From an uncultured Eubacteriales bacterium (GTDB taxonomy: Bacteria; Bacillota; Clostridia; Oscillospirales; Acutalibacteraceae), in the NCBI GenBank assembly GCA_910580045.1, contig CAJTXF010000012.1, positions 1-48,153 of the forward strand: a stretch of 48,153 bases of DNA, given 5' to 3'. The position numbers and the translations under genes are program-made. The notes under the pieces are model-generated. The model was not told where the DNA came from, made no database searches, and saw nothing but the letters and a program-made list of their open reading frames with translations. Below, piece after piece: positions 40,124-48,153 of this stretch; the stretch's first letter is position 1; every line of letters starts with the position of its first letter.

Positions 40124-42208
40124 ATGTCAAAATTAGTAATTGTGGAGTCGCCCTCCAAGGCGAAGACCATACAAAAATATCTGGGGCCTGACTATAAGGT
40201 CGTGGCCTCTATGGGCCATGTGCGGGATTTGCCCAAGGCCAGGCTCTGCGTGGACGTGAAGGACAATTTCCGGCCCAAATACACCATTATCAAGGGCAAG
40301 GAGCAGCTGGTCAAGGACTTGAAGGCAGAGGCCCAGAAGGCCGATGGCGTGCTGCTGGCCACTGACCCTGACCGGGAGGGAGAGGCCATCTCCTGGCACC
40401 TGGCCTATATTTTGGATTTGGAGGAGGACGCCCCGGACAGGGTGACCTTTAACGAGATTACCAAAACCGGGGTGGCAGAGGGCATGGCCCATCCCCGTAC
40501 CATTGATATGGATTTGGTCAACGCCCAGCAGGCCCGGCGGATTCTGGATAGGCTGGTGGGCTACACCCTCAGCCCTTTTCTGGTGAAAACCATCCGCAAG
40601 GGCCTGTCCGCGGGACGGGTCCAGTCAGTGGCCGTGCGGATGATTGTGGACCGGGAGGAGGAGATTCGGGCCTTTGTGCCCAAGGAGTACTGGAGCCTGG
40701 ACGCCAAGCTGACCGCGCCCCCGGCCCGCTCTGTGTTCCAGGCAGCGTTCTTTGGAGACAGGAACGGGGAGATTGAAATCAACAGCAAGGAGCAGGCGGA
40801 TAAAATCCTGGCTGAGCTGGAGGGCCAGGACTTTGTGGTGGGCCCGGTGAAAAAGGGCCGCCGCAGCCGCCAGCCCGCCCCGCCCTTCATCACCTCCACC
40901 CTGCAGCAGGAGGCCAGCCGGAAGCTGGGCTTCCAGGCCTACCGGACCATGCGGGCCGCCCAGGAGCTGTATGAGGGCGTGGACATTGAGGGCCAGGGGG
41001 CTGTGGGCCTTATCACCTATATGCGTACTGACTCCCTGCGCATCAGCGAGGACGCTATCCGGGAGGCGGGGGAATTCATTGACGGCCGCTGGGGCGGCAA
41101 GTATCTGCCCCCCAAGCCGCGCCGCTACAAGTCCCGGGCAGGGGCCCAGGACGGCCACGAGGCCATCCGGCCCTCCACCATCAGCCTGACCCCGGAGAAG
41201 GTGAAGTCCTCCCTGACCCCGGACCAGTATAAGCTCTACAAGCTGATTTGGGAGCGGTTCATTGCCAGCCAGATGGCCAACTGTGTGCTGAACACCACCC
41301 AGGCCAATATTCTGGCCGGGGACTATATCTTCAAGGCCAGCGGCTTCAACGTGGCCTTTGAGGGCTTCACCGCCCTGTATGAGGAGAGCAAGGACGAGCA
41401 GGAGAAGGCGGGCAAGGATTTGCCCCCGTTGGAGGAGGGCCAGAAGCTCAAGCTCCGGGAGCTCACAGGCAACCAGCACTTTACCCAGCCCCCGCCCCGG
41501 TACACGGAGGCCTCCCTTATCAAGACCCTGGAGGAGAACGGCATTGGCCGCCCCTCCACCTACGCGGCCACTATCTCCACCATCACCATGCGGGAGTATG
41601 TGGCCCGGGAGGGCAAGGCCTTTAAGCCCACCGAGCTGGGGGAGGTCATCACCAAGCTGATGAAGGAGCAGTTCCCCAAAATCGTCAATGTGCGCTTTAC
41701 AGCCCAGGTGGAGGACGATTTGGACGCGGTCCAGCGGGGGGATGAGGCCTGGGTGGAGACCCTGCGCACCTTCTACGACGACTTTGACAAGACGGTGCAG
41801 AAGGCCAAAAAGGCCATGGAAGGGGTCAAAATCCACCTGAAAGAGGACGAGACTGACGAAATCTGCGAAAAATGCGGCAGGCCCATGGTGGTCAAGCACG
41901 GCAGATACGGCAAGTTCATTGCCTGCTCAGGCTATCCTGAGTGCGAGAACGTGAAGAAGTTTATCAACGACACCGGCGCGCCCTGTCCCAAGTGCGGGGG
42001 GAAAATCATTGAGCGCAAGTCCAAAAAGGGCCGGGTGTTCTATGGCTGCGACCGGTACCCGGACTGCGACTTTGTGAGCTGGGACCCGCCCAGCAAGGAG
42101 AAGTGCCCCATCTGCGGCAAGGTGCTGATGCAGAAGAAGACCAAGGATCGGCGGATGTACTGCGTGACCCCTGGGTGCACGTTCCCGGGCAAGGTGCCGG
42201 AGGATTGA
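40124..42208 (+). CDS. topA: DNA topoisomerase I
   Basis: A 694-residue type IA topoisomerase that relaxes negative supercoils. The TOPRIM domain starts MSKLVIVESPSKAKTIQKYL and has ATDPDREGEA. The active-site tyrosine is in LITYMRTDS (Tyr299). Three C-terminal zinc fingers follow: CEKCGRP...YPEC, CPKCGGK...YPDC and CPICGKV...TPGC. ATG at 40124 has GAAGGA seven bases upstream; the GTG five codons earlier is less likely. trmFO is the next gene, as usual in Clostridia, but a 470-base repeat block lies between. Confidence 0.97.
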   Translation: MSKLVIVESPSKAKTIQKYLGPDYKVVASMGHVRDLPKARLCVDVKDNFRPKYTIIKGKEQLVKDLKAEAQKADGVLLATDPDREGEAISWHLAYILDLEEDAPDRVTFNEITKTGVAEGMAHPRTIDMDLVNAQQARRILDRLVGYTLSPFLVKTIRKGLSAGRVQSVAVRMIVDREEEIRAFVPKEYWSLDAKLTAPPARSVFQAAFFGDRNGEIEINSKEQADKILAELEGQDFVVGPVKKGRRSRQPAPPFITSTLQQEASRKLGFQAYRTMRAAQELYEGVDIEGQGAVGLITYMRTDSLRISEDAIREAGEFIDGRWGGKYLPPKPRRYKSRAGAQDGHEAIRPSTISLTPEKVKSSLTPDQYKLYKLIWERFIASQMANCVLNTTQANILAGDYIFKASGFNVAFEGFTALYEESKDEQEKAGKDLPPLEEGQKLKLRELTGNQHFTQPPPRYTEASLIKTLEENGIGRPSTYAATISTITMREYVAREGKAFKPTELGEVITKLMKEQFPKIVNVRFTAQVEDDLDAVQRGDEAWVETLRTFYDDFDKTVQKAKKAMEGVKIHLKEDETDEICEKCGRPMVVKHGRYGKFIACSGYPECENVKKFINDTGAPCPKCGGKIIERKSKKGRVFYGCDRYPDCDFVSWDPPSKEKCPICGKVLMQKKTKDRRMYCVTPGCTFPGKVPED

Positions 42209-42679
42209 GGCAGCGGAGGCGCCTGACGGCACGATACCGTTCTATGGTGTCAGGAAGTGGGAGGGTAAGGGGACGTCTAGGGCCGCCACGTTTCGGAAGA
42301 CGGCCTGCGGCTCTCCGTGAGTTGGGAAAACGGAGCTTTCCCAACTCGACGAATTCGCGCGACAGGGATGGTGGGCGGCGCGAGCTGGTGCCACTGACGG
42401 ATGTTGGCGTATTGCGGGGTGTGCTGCCTCGGAGTTATCTTTGTGCGCGCCGTCCCTAAGGGCAAGGGCGCTGGTCGCCAGTGGCAACCGTCCAGCGCCG
42501 ACCGAGCCGGCAGGCGAGACCTTGGGGCTCTGCCCCAAACCCCGCCGGGGCGCTGCCCTGGACCCGCAAGGGGGCAGTCGCCCCCTTGACCCCATTTCCG
42601 GCTTTAGGCGGTGCTTGGCGCTGGGCTCTGCCACGAGCCGTCAGGCGCGCTTTTCTGTGCGAACCAAAGGAGTGAAAAA
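42209..42679. repeat. Mosaic repeat block between topA and trmFO
   Basis: Contains a perfect 11-bp hairpin GAGTTGGGAAA/TTTCCCAACTC at 42319-42329 and 42337-42347, a same-orientation diverged copy of the 88-bp module at about 42473-42535, a GGGGCTCTGCCCC-type stem and a CCCCCTTGACCCC module at about 42585. No gene is supported. The ribosome binding site of trmFO (AAAGGAG) is at the end. Confidence 0.7.
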
Positions 42680-43990
42680 ATGGACACTGTTATCGTAGCG
42701 GGCGGCGGCCTGGCTGGCTGCGAGGCCGCCTGGCAGTTAGCCAGGGCCGGAATCCCCGTGAAGCTGGCGGAGATGAAGCCCCAGCGCTTCTCCCCTGCCC
42801 ACAAAAGCCCCCTTCTGGCGGAGCTTATCTGCTCCAACTCCCTGAAAGCCGCCCGAATCGAGAGCGCCGCCGGGCTGCTGAAAGAGGAGATGTCCCGGCT
42901 GGGCTCCCTGCTGGTGCCCATTGCCAAACGCTGTGCTGTGCCTGCCGGAGGGGCTCTGGCAGTGGACAGGGAGCTGTTCTCCCAAATGGTCACTGAGGCA
43001 GTGGAGGCTGAGCCCCTTATCACCTTGGAGCGCCGGGAGCTGGACGCCATCCCGGAGGGCCCGGCAGTGATTGCCACCGGCCCCCTCACCTCGGACACCT
43101 TGGCCGGGGAGATTGAGAAGCTCTGCGGCGGGGGGCTCAGCTTCTTCGACGCCGCTGCCCCTATTGTCACCCGGGAGAGCATTGACATGGAGCGCTGCTT
43201 CACTGCCGACCGCTATGGCCGGGGGGAGGGGGACGGGGACTACATCAACTGCCCCATGAACAAGCCGGAGTATGAGGCCTTTCTGGAGGCCCTGCTCACA
43301 GCGGAGCGGGCGCCCCTCCACGGGGCGGACGTGAACTCCCCCAAAGTATATGAGGGCTGTATGCCCATTGAGGTGCTGGCCTCCCGGGGCCGGGACGCCA
43401 TCCGCTATGGCCCCATGAAGCCTGTGGGCCTTATTGACCCCCGCACCGGCCACAGGCCCTGGGCCGTGCTTCAGCTGCGCACCGAGAACCGGGAGAACAC
43501 CCTCTACAACCTGGTGGGTTTCCAGACCAATCTGAAATTCGGGGAGCAGAAGCGGGTCTTTGGCATGATACCGGGCCTTGCGCAGGCGGAGTTTATCCGG
43601 TACGGGGTCATGCACAGGAACACCTTTTTGGATTCCCCCAAGCTGCTGAACTGGGATTTCTCCCTGCGGCAGCGGCCCCTGCTGTACTTTGCCGGGCAGA
43701 TGACCGGGGTAGAGGGGTATATGGAGTCTGCTGCCAGCGGCCTGCTGGCTGGGCGGAGCCTGGCCAGGCGGCTTCAGGGCAAAGAAGCTCCCCCTCTGCC
43801 GGATGCCACCATGCTGGGGGCATTGAGCCAATATGTGTCCGGGTATGAGGGCAAGGACTTCCAGCCCATGGGGGCCAATTTCGGCATCCTGCCCCCTCTG
43901 CCGGGGCATATCCGGGACAAGCGGGAGCGGTACGGAAGGCTTGCCGCCCGGGCTTTGGAGGCTCTGGGGGAGTACAGTAAACCCGTTTGA
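42680..43990 (+). CDS. trmFO: tRNA (uracil-54-C5)-methyltransferase, folate-dependent
   Basis: A 436-residue FAD and methylene-tetrahydrofolate-dependent enzyme that makes T54 in tRNA. The FAD-binding start is VIVAGGGLAGCEAAWQLA, followed by SPLLAELICSNSLK, ADRYGRGEGDGDYINCPMNK, YEGCMPIEVLASRG and FAGQMTGVEGYMESAASG, all family marks. The frame is open 23 codons upstream into the repeat block; the ATG at 42680 has AAAGGAG. Nothing is missing. Confidence 0.97.
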   Translation: MDTVIVAGGGLAGCEAAWQLARAGIPVKLAEMKPQRFSPAHKSPLLAELICSNSLKAARIESAAGLLKEEMSRLGSLLVPIAKRCAVPAGGALAVDRELFSQMVTEAVEAEPLITLERRELDAIPEGPAVIATGPLTSDTLAGEIEKLCGGGLSFFDAAAPIVTRESIDMERCFTADRYGRGEGDGDYINCPMNKPEYEAFLEALLTAERAPLHGADVNSPKVYEGCMPIEVLASRGRDAIRYGPMKPVGLIDPRTGHRPWAVLQLRTENRENTLYNLVGFQTNLKFGEQKRVFGMIPGLAQAEFIRYGVMHRNTFLDSPKLLNWDFSLRQRPLLYFAGQMTGVEGYMESAASGLLAGRSLARRLQGKEAPPLPDATMLGALSQYVSGYEGKDFQPMGANFGILPPLPGHIRDKRERYGRLAARALEALGEYSKPV

Positions 43991-44059
43991 GAACCGGTAT
44001 ATACGGATTCTCAAACTGGCGGCAAAGCGGTTCCTTGATTCTATCACAGGAGGAATAAC

Positions 44060-45055
44060 ATGCGCATCATTGTAGACGCTTTCGGCGGGGACAATGCCCC
44101 CCGGGAGATACTGCTGGGCTGTGCCCAGGCCGTGGAGGCCCTGGGGGTTGACATCACCCTGGCAGGGGACGAAAAAAAGCTGGCTGCCTGCGCCAAAGAG
44201 CTGGACGTGGAGAACAGCTTCTCCAAAATGGAGGTGCTGGACTGCCAGGACGTGCTGAGCATGGAGGACGAGCCAAGCAGCATTTTGAAAGAGCGCTCAG
44301 GCTGCTCTATGGCAGTAGGCATGAAGGCCCTGGCAGAGGGCAGGGGCGACGCCTTTGCCAGCGCGGGCAACAGCGGGGCCCTGACCGTGGGGGCCACCAT
44401 GCTGGTCAAGCGCATGAAAGGGGTGAAGCGGGTGGCCTTTGCCCCAGTGCTGCCCACTGCCAAGACCCCCTTCATGGTCTGCGACGGGGGGGCCAACGTG
44501 GCCTGCCGGGCGGATATGCTGATGCAGTTTGGACTGATGGGTTCGGTGTACATGGAGAAAGTAATGAAGGTGAAGTCCCCCCGCGTGGGACTGGTCAATG
44601 TGGGCACTGAGGCCCACAAGGGAGACGAGCTGCGCCAGGAGGCCTATGGCCTGCTGAAAAACTGCCCGGGCCTGAACTTCATTGGCAACATAGAGCCCCG
44701 GGACATCCCCTATGGGGCCTGCGATGTGGCCGTGGCGGACGGGTTCACCGGCAACACGGTGCTCAAGCTCTATGAGGGCACGGCCCTGGCCATGATGGGC
44801 ATGGTGAAGGATATTTTCCAGAAGAACATGAAAAATAAGCTGGCCGCTGCCATGATTTACGGGGATTTGCAGGGCCTGAAAAAGACCATGGACTATAACT
44901 CCTATGGGGGCGCGCCGATTCTGGGGGCCTCCAAGCCAGTGTTTAAGATGCACGGCAACGCCAAGGCCAGGGCAGTGCTCAGCGCCCTGGGGCTGGTGCG
45001 GGACTGCACCCAGTCCGGGTATGTGGAGGCCATCACCCAGGCCCTGGGAAAATGA
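44060..45055 (+). CDS. plsX: Phosphate acyltransferase PlsX
   Basis: A 331-residue enzyme that converts acyl-ACP to acyl-phosphate for phospholipid synthesis. MRIIVDAFGGDNAP, the SAGNSGALTVGATML block, FMVCDGGANVACRADML and VADGFTGNTVLKLYEG are typical. CAGGAGGAA precedes the ATG. It is followed after 19 bases by rnc; the acpP gene often found between plsX and rnc is absent here. A GAACCGGTATATACGG stretch lies between trmFO and plsX, with no clear terminator. Confidence 0.96.
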   Translation: MRIIVDAFGGDNAPREILLGCAQAVEALGVDITLAGDEKKLAACAKELDVENSFSKMEVLDCQDVLSMEDEPSSILKERSGCSMAVGMKALAEGRGDAFASAGNSGALTVGATMLVKRMKGVKRVAFAPVLPTAKTPFMVCDGGANVACRADMLMQFGLMGSVYMEKVMKVKSPRVGLVNVGTEAHKGDELRQEAYGLLKNCPGLNFIGNIEPRDIPYGACDVAVADGFTGNTVLKLYEGTALAMMGMVKDIFQKNMKNKLAAAMIYGDLQGLKKTMDYNSYGGAPILGASKPVFKMHGNAKARAVLSALGLVRDCTQSGYVEAITQALGK

Positions 45056-45074
45056 CGCAGGGGAGGCAAAGCGA

Positions 45075-45755
45075 TTGAGAGCGCTGGAAGAATACGAAAA
45101 ACTGATTGGGTACTCCTTTCAGGACAGGAGCCTGCTGGAGACAGCCCTGACCCACTCGTCCTATGCCAATGAGAACCGCTGCCAGAGCTATGAGCGCCTG
45201 GAATTTCTGGGGGACTCGGTGCTGGGATTTGTGACCGCGGACTATCTGTTCACCCACTATGCCTCTCTGCCTGAGGGCCAGCTCACCAAGACCCGGGCCG
45301 CGCTGGTGTGTGAGAAGTCCCTGTGCGGGTTCTCCAAAAGCCTGGAGGTGGGCAGCTTCCTGCGGCTGAGCCACGGGGAGACCCACTCCGGCGGGCGGGA
45401 GCGGCCCAGCATTCTGGCGGATGTGTTCGAGTCCACCACTGCCGCCATCTATCTGGACAGCGGCAGCCTGGACAAGGCCCGGGCGTTTATCCTGCGGTTT
45501 ATTGCCCCCGCGGCCAAGACCCAGAGCGTGCGGCCCTTTAAGGACTACAAGACCACCCTGCAGGAGATTATCCAGCAGAACCCAGAGGAGCACTTGGAGT
45601 ATGTGGTCACTGGGGAGAGCGGCCCGGACCATCAGAAGCACTTTACCGTGGAGGTGCACCTGAACAGCAACGTGATTGGCAAGGGGGGCGGGCGCAGCAA
45701 GAAAGAGGCCGAGCAGCAGGCCGCCCGGGAGGCCCTGGAGCTGATGGGCTACTGA
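45075..45755 (+). CDS. rnc: Ribonuclease III
   Basis: A 226-residue double-strand-specific RNase that processes rRNA and mRNA. The catalytic signature is ERLEFLGDSVLG and a later ILADVFESTTAAIYLDSG block; the C-terminal double-stranded RNA-binding domain ends SKKEAEQQAAREALELMGY. The frame is open back into plsX. TTG at 45075 is chosen because GGGGAGG stands eight bases before it and the length fits the family; no ATG or GTG is closer. The radical SAM gene starts five bases after the stop. Confidence 0.94.
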   Translation: MRALEEYEKLIGYSFQDRSLLETALTHSSYANENRCQSYERLEFLGDSVLGFVTADYLFTHYASLPEGQLTKTRAALVCEKSLCGFSKSLEVGSFLRLSHGETHSGGRERPSILADVFESTTAAIYLDSGSLDKARAFILRFIAPAAKTQSVRPFKDYKTTLQEIIQQNPEEHLEYVVTGESGPDHQKHFTVEVHLNSNVIGKGGGRSKKEAEQQAAREALELMGY

Positions 45756-45759
45756 TTGG

Positions 45760-46761
45760 ATGGGACACGCCAATATCAGTATCTTTGTGCCGCATCTGGG
45801 CTGTCCCCGGCAGTGCAGCTTCTGCGAGCAGAACACCATCACCGGCAGGCGGCAGGCCCCTCCCCCAGGGCAGGCTGACGTTCTTGCCGCCGCGGAGCTG
45901 GCGGCCCGGAGCCTGGACGACGCAGACCGTGCCCAGGCGGAGATTGCCTTTTTCGGGGGCAGCTTCACGGCCATTGACAGGGCCTATATGCTGAACCTGC
46001 TGGCTGCGGCCCGGGAGGCGGTGGAGCGGTACGGTTTCCGGGGCATCCGCTGCTCCACCCGGCCGGACGCTGTGGACGGGGAGGTGCTGGACATCCTTCT
46101 GGCCCACCGGGTTACCGCGGTGGAGCTGGGGGCCCAGTCCATGGACAACGGAGTCCTGGCTGCCAACCGCCGGGGCCACACCGCTGAGGATACCCGCCGG
46201 GCGGCGGGGCTGATACAGAGCGCGGGCTTAGAGCTGGGCCTGCAGATGATGACCGGGCTCTATCAAAGCACCCCGGAGAAGGACTTGGCTACGGCCCGGG
46301 CCTTTGTGGAGCTGCACCCTGCCACGGCCCGCATCTACCCCACCATAGTCCTGCCCGGCACAGAGCTGGCGGAACTCTGGAGGGCAGGGGCCTACCAGCC
46401 CCAGACTTTGGAGGAGGCAATCCCCTTGTGCGCCCGGCTGCTGGACATTCTGGAGGGGGCCGGAATCCGCATCATCCGGGTGGGGCTCCACGCCTCTCAG
46501 GAGGTGGAGGAAAAGCGGCTGGCCGGGCCCTATCACCCGGCTTTCCGGCAGCTGGCGGAGAGTGAGCGAATCCTCCAAAGGCTGCAAAGGGAGCTGAGTG
46601 GGCCAGGGGCCTATCAAGTGGAAATCCACCCTAAGGACATTTCCACCGCCCTGGGCCAGGGCAGGCGGAACCTGGCCCGGCTGGAAGAGCTGGGCTTTTG
46701 GGTGAGGTTTGTCCAGGCGCCGGGGCTGAGGCGGGGAGAGTTTCGCATCCATCGAGCCTGA
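45760..46761 (+). CDS. Elp3-like radical SAM protein
   Basis: A 333-residue radical SAM enzyme with HLGCPRQCSFCEQ (the three-cysteine cluster motif, residues about 14-22) and FFGGSFTAIDRAYM as the SAM-binding strand. YPTIVLPGTELAELW and the LELGLQMMTGL block are typical of the Elp3-like group that lacks the acetyltransferase domain. It lies directly after rnc, as in many Clostridia, where smc usually comes next; here a repeat block follows instead. Function unknown, perhaps RNA modification by analogy with Elp3. Confidence 0.85.
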   Translation: MGHANISIFVPHLGCPRQCSFCEQNTITGRRQAPPPGQADVLAAAELAARSLDDADRAQAEIAFFGGSFTAIDRAYMLNLLAAAREAVERYGFRGIRCSTRPDAVDGEVLDILLAHRVTAVELGAQSMDNGVLAANRRGHTAEDTRRAAGLIQSAGLELGLQMMTGLYQSTPEKDLATARAFVELHPATARIYPTIVLPGTELAELWRAGAYQPQTLEEAIPLCARLLDILEGAGIRIIRVGLHASQEVEEKRLAGPYHPAFRQLAESERILQRLQRELSGPGAYQVEIHPKDISTALGQGRRNLARLEELGFWVRFVQAPGLRRGEFRIHRA

Positions 46762-47164
46762 CGAACCGCCCACCAAAACAGCTAACGGCTCAGGGCAGCC
46801 GCTTTCACCCAGAACAAGCGAACAGGCGGAAGGCGCGGGCCAGGGGTGTTAGGCCCCTGGCAGGGGATTTGGGGCAGCGCCCCTAAGGTCTTGCCGGAGT
46901 CGGCGCCCTGTGCCGGTGGAGGCCTTTTATTACAAACGCCCTTTTATCACCATTTTCCAAAGGAAAATGGCGATAGTAGCGCTCGCTTGTCTGACGGCGT
47001 TTTTGGCGCTGACGCGCAAGGCTGTGGGGCGTTGCCCCACAGCCCACCACCTTTGAAAAGGTGGACGAAACTTTTCGTCCGCGCCCCTTTGTGGGTGCTT
47101 GCGGTTACATACTGGGCCCGCGATTGGTGCGCTGCGGGAAAATAGAATCATTGGGAGGTTGCGT
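46762..47164. repeat. Mosaic repeat block with many short stems
   Basis: Gene-free. It has a stem GCCAGGGG-CCCCTGGC near 46838-46861 (possible terminator), GGGGCAGCGCCCC with AAGGTCTTG as near 21100, a perfect 9-bp hairpin CCATTTTCC/GGAAAATGG at 46950-46958 and 46962-46970, CTGTGGGGC/GCCCCACAG near 47021-47041, and an inverted copy of the 30-base module from 2650-2680 at about 47045-47080. Confidence 0.7.
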
Positions 47165-48109
47165 ATGGGCATATTGAATATTCTGAACATACAGGTCTCA
47201 GGCGGGGCCCCGGTTTGGCTGTGGCTGCTGGGGGCAGTGCTGGTCCTGGTGCTGGCCTGGCTGTGGCTGATTGCCCCCCAGCTCTGGCACAGGCCCAGCT
47301 TCCGGGTGTTCCGGACCTTTGACTATGCCCACCGGGGCCTGCACAACCTGAAAAACGGGGTGCCGGAGAACTCTTCCAAGGCCTTCCGGCTGGCAGAGCT
47401 GGCTGGCTTTGGCATGGAGTTTGACTTGCAGCTGACCAAAGACAAGCGGGTGGTAATCCACCATGACAGCACCATCCTGCGCAGCTGCGGGGTGGACAGG
47501 GCCATCGCGGAGATGGACTATGCGGAGCTCAGCGGATACCGGCTGTTCGGCACCCAGGAGACTATCCCCCTGTTCAGCCAGGTGCTGGGGGCCCTGCACG
47601 GGGACACCCCGCTGATTATTGAGCTCAAGAGCTACAATGACCCGGCAGAGCTGTGCGGGCAGGTGATGAAGGAGCTGGAGGGGTACAAGGGCCTGTACTG
47701 CGTGGAGTCCTTTGACCCCCGGATTGTGCGCTGGTTCCGGAAGAACAGGCCAGAGGTCATCCGGGGCCAGCTGATGGGCCGCTTCAAAAAGGGGGATGAC
47801 GGCATGAGCCGGGCAGGGGCCTTCTGTGCCCGGAACCTGCTGACCAACTGGTATGCCCGGCCCCATTTTGAGGCCTATCATCTGGGCACCCGGGACATCC
47901 CGGCCATGTGGGCAGTAAAGAACCTGCTGGGTATGCAGGAGGTGAGCTGGACCATCCGCAGCCAGGAGGAGTATGACAAGGCCAAGGCCCTGGGCAGCCT
48001 GGTTATTTTTGAGCACATCCTTCCCGCGGGCACAGAGAGCAAGCCCAGAAAGAGCTATCTGGAGCTGCTGGAGACAGAATACGTCACGGTTTCCCGGCGC
48101 GCAAGATAA
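47165..48109 (+). CDS. Membrane-anchored glycerophosphodiester phosphodiesterase
   Basis: A 314-residue protein with one N-terminal membrane helix (about residues 17-40) and a GDPD TIM barrel. AHRGLHNLKNGVPENS holds the catalytic His and Glu, GMEFDLQLTKDKRVVIHHDSTILRSCG holds metal ligands and the second His. GDPDs split glycerophosphodiesters to glycerol-3-phosphate and an alcohol; the anchored form may act on lipid or teichoic-acid breakdown products. ATG at 47165 has GGGAGGT six bases upstream. Both catalytic histidines are present. Confidence 0.92.
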   Translation: MGILNILNIQVSGGAPVWLWLLGAVLVLVLAWLWLIAPQLWHRPSFRVFRTFDYAHRGLHNLKNGVPENSSKAFRLAELAGFGMEFDLQLTKDKRVVIHHDSTILRSCGVDRAIAEMDYAELSGYRLFGTQETIPLFSQVLGALHGDTPLIIELKSYNDPAELCGQVMKELEGYKGLYCVESFDPRIVRWFRKNRPEVIRGQLMGRFKKGDDGMSRAGAFCARNLLTNWYARPHFEAYHLGTRDIPAMWAVKNLLGMQEVSWTIRSQEEYDKAKALGSLVIFEHILPAGTESKPRKSYLELLETEYVTVSRRAR

Positions 48110-48134
48110 CCAGGTCATATGGACATAGAAAAGC

Positions 48135-48153
48135 GGCCAGGCAGTCTGCCTGG
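48135..48153 (+). terminator. Hairpin at window end, likely terminator cut by the edge
   Basis: CCAGGCA-GTC-TGCCTGG at 48137-48153, 28 bases after the GDPD stop. Any T-run lies outside the window. Confidence 0.5.

Overview
The window looks like chromosome from a GC-rich, anaerobic, gut-type member of the Bacillota, class Clostridia, close to Oscillospiraceae/Ruminococcaceae. This rests on gene content (DUF4317 protein, Bce-type two-component system, TatD-associated radical SAM protein, ferredoxin-domain aldo/keto reductase, infC-rpmI-rplT under an L20-type leader), on AGGAGG-type ribosome binding sites, on TTGACA-N17-TATAAT promoters, and on short hairpin-rich repeats in most intergenic gaps. 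No tRNA, rRNA, CRISPR array, integrase or transposase gene was seen.

Layout. 113-2571: DUF4317 protein and a PIG-V-like membrane mannosyltransferase. 2572-3543: gene-free block with an 88-bp perfect inverted repeat enclosing two perfect 18-bp hairpins. 3544-7180 (minus): DUF4129-like membrane protein, then, upstream, an HAD nucleotidase translationally overlapped with a BceR/BceS-like regulator and kinase that have no transporter beside them. 7420-13924: GHL10 family hydrolase, a small membrane protein, a lipoprotein, an aldo/keto reductase, an S1-domain protein and a CPA2 antiporter. 14292-20969: TPM protein, MBOAT, DHHW protein, FkbH-like protein and a carrier protein, together resembling a Dlt-type surface acylation pathway in which FkbH would replace DltA; a MITE-like element sits between the FkbH and carrier genes. 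21589-25158 (minus): metG, tatD and the TatD-associated radical SAM gene. 25867-27001 (minus): two TM2-domain genes.

27515-35918 holds fourteen tightly packed, intact genes of phage origin: portal, prohead protease, major capsid protein, connector/neck genes, then LysM hub, gpD-like hub, spike, gp25-like wedge, gpJ and gpI. There is no terminase, recognisable separate tube or sheath, tape measure, lysis or integration gene. A 120-bp nested palindromic structure lies just before the portal gene. The cassette ends in a strong terminator and is followed by infC-rpmI-rplT. This is the best candidate in the window for an undescribed system: a reduced, apparently maintained capsid-plus-baseplate device.

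36323-48109: infC (ATT start), rpmI, rplT, a TrmH-family methyltransferase, dprA, topA, trmFO, plsX, rnc, an Elp3-like radical SAM protein and a membrane-anchored GDPD. Large gaps at 42209-42679 and 46762-47164 again hold mosaic repeats. All family names come from reading translated sequence and motifs; no search was run.
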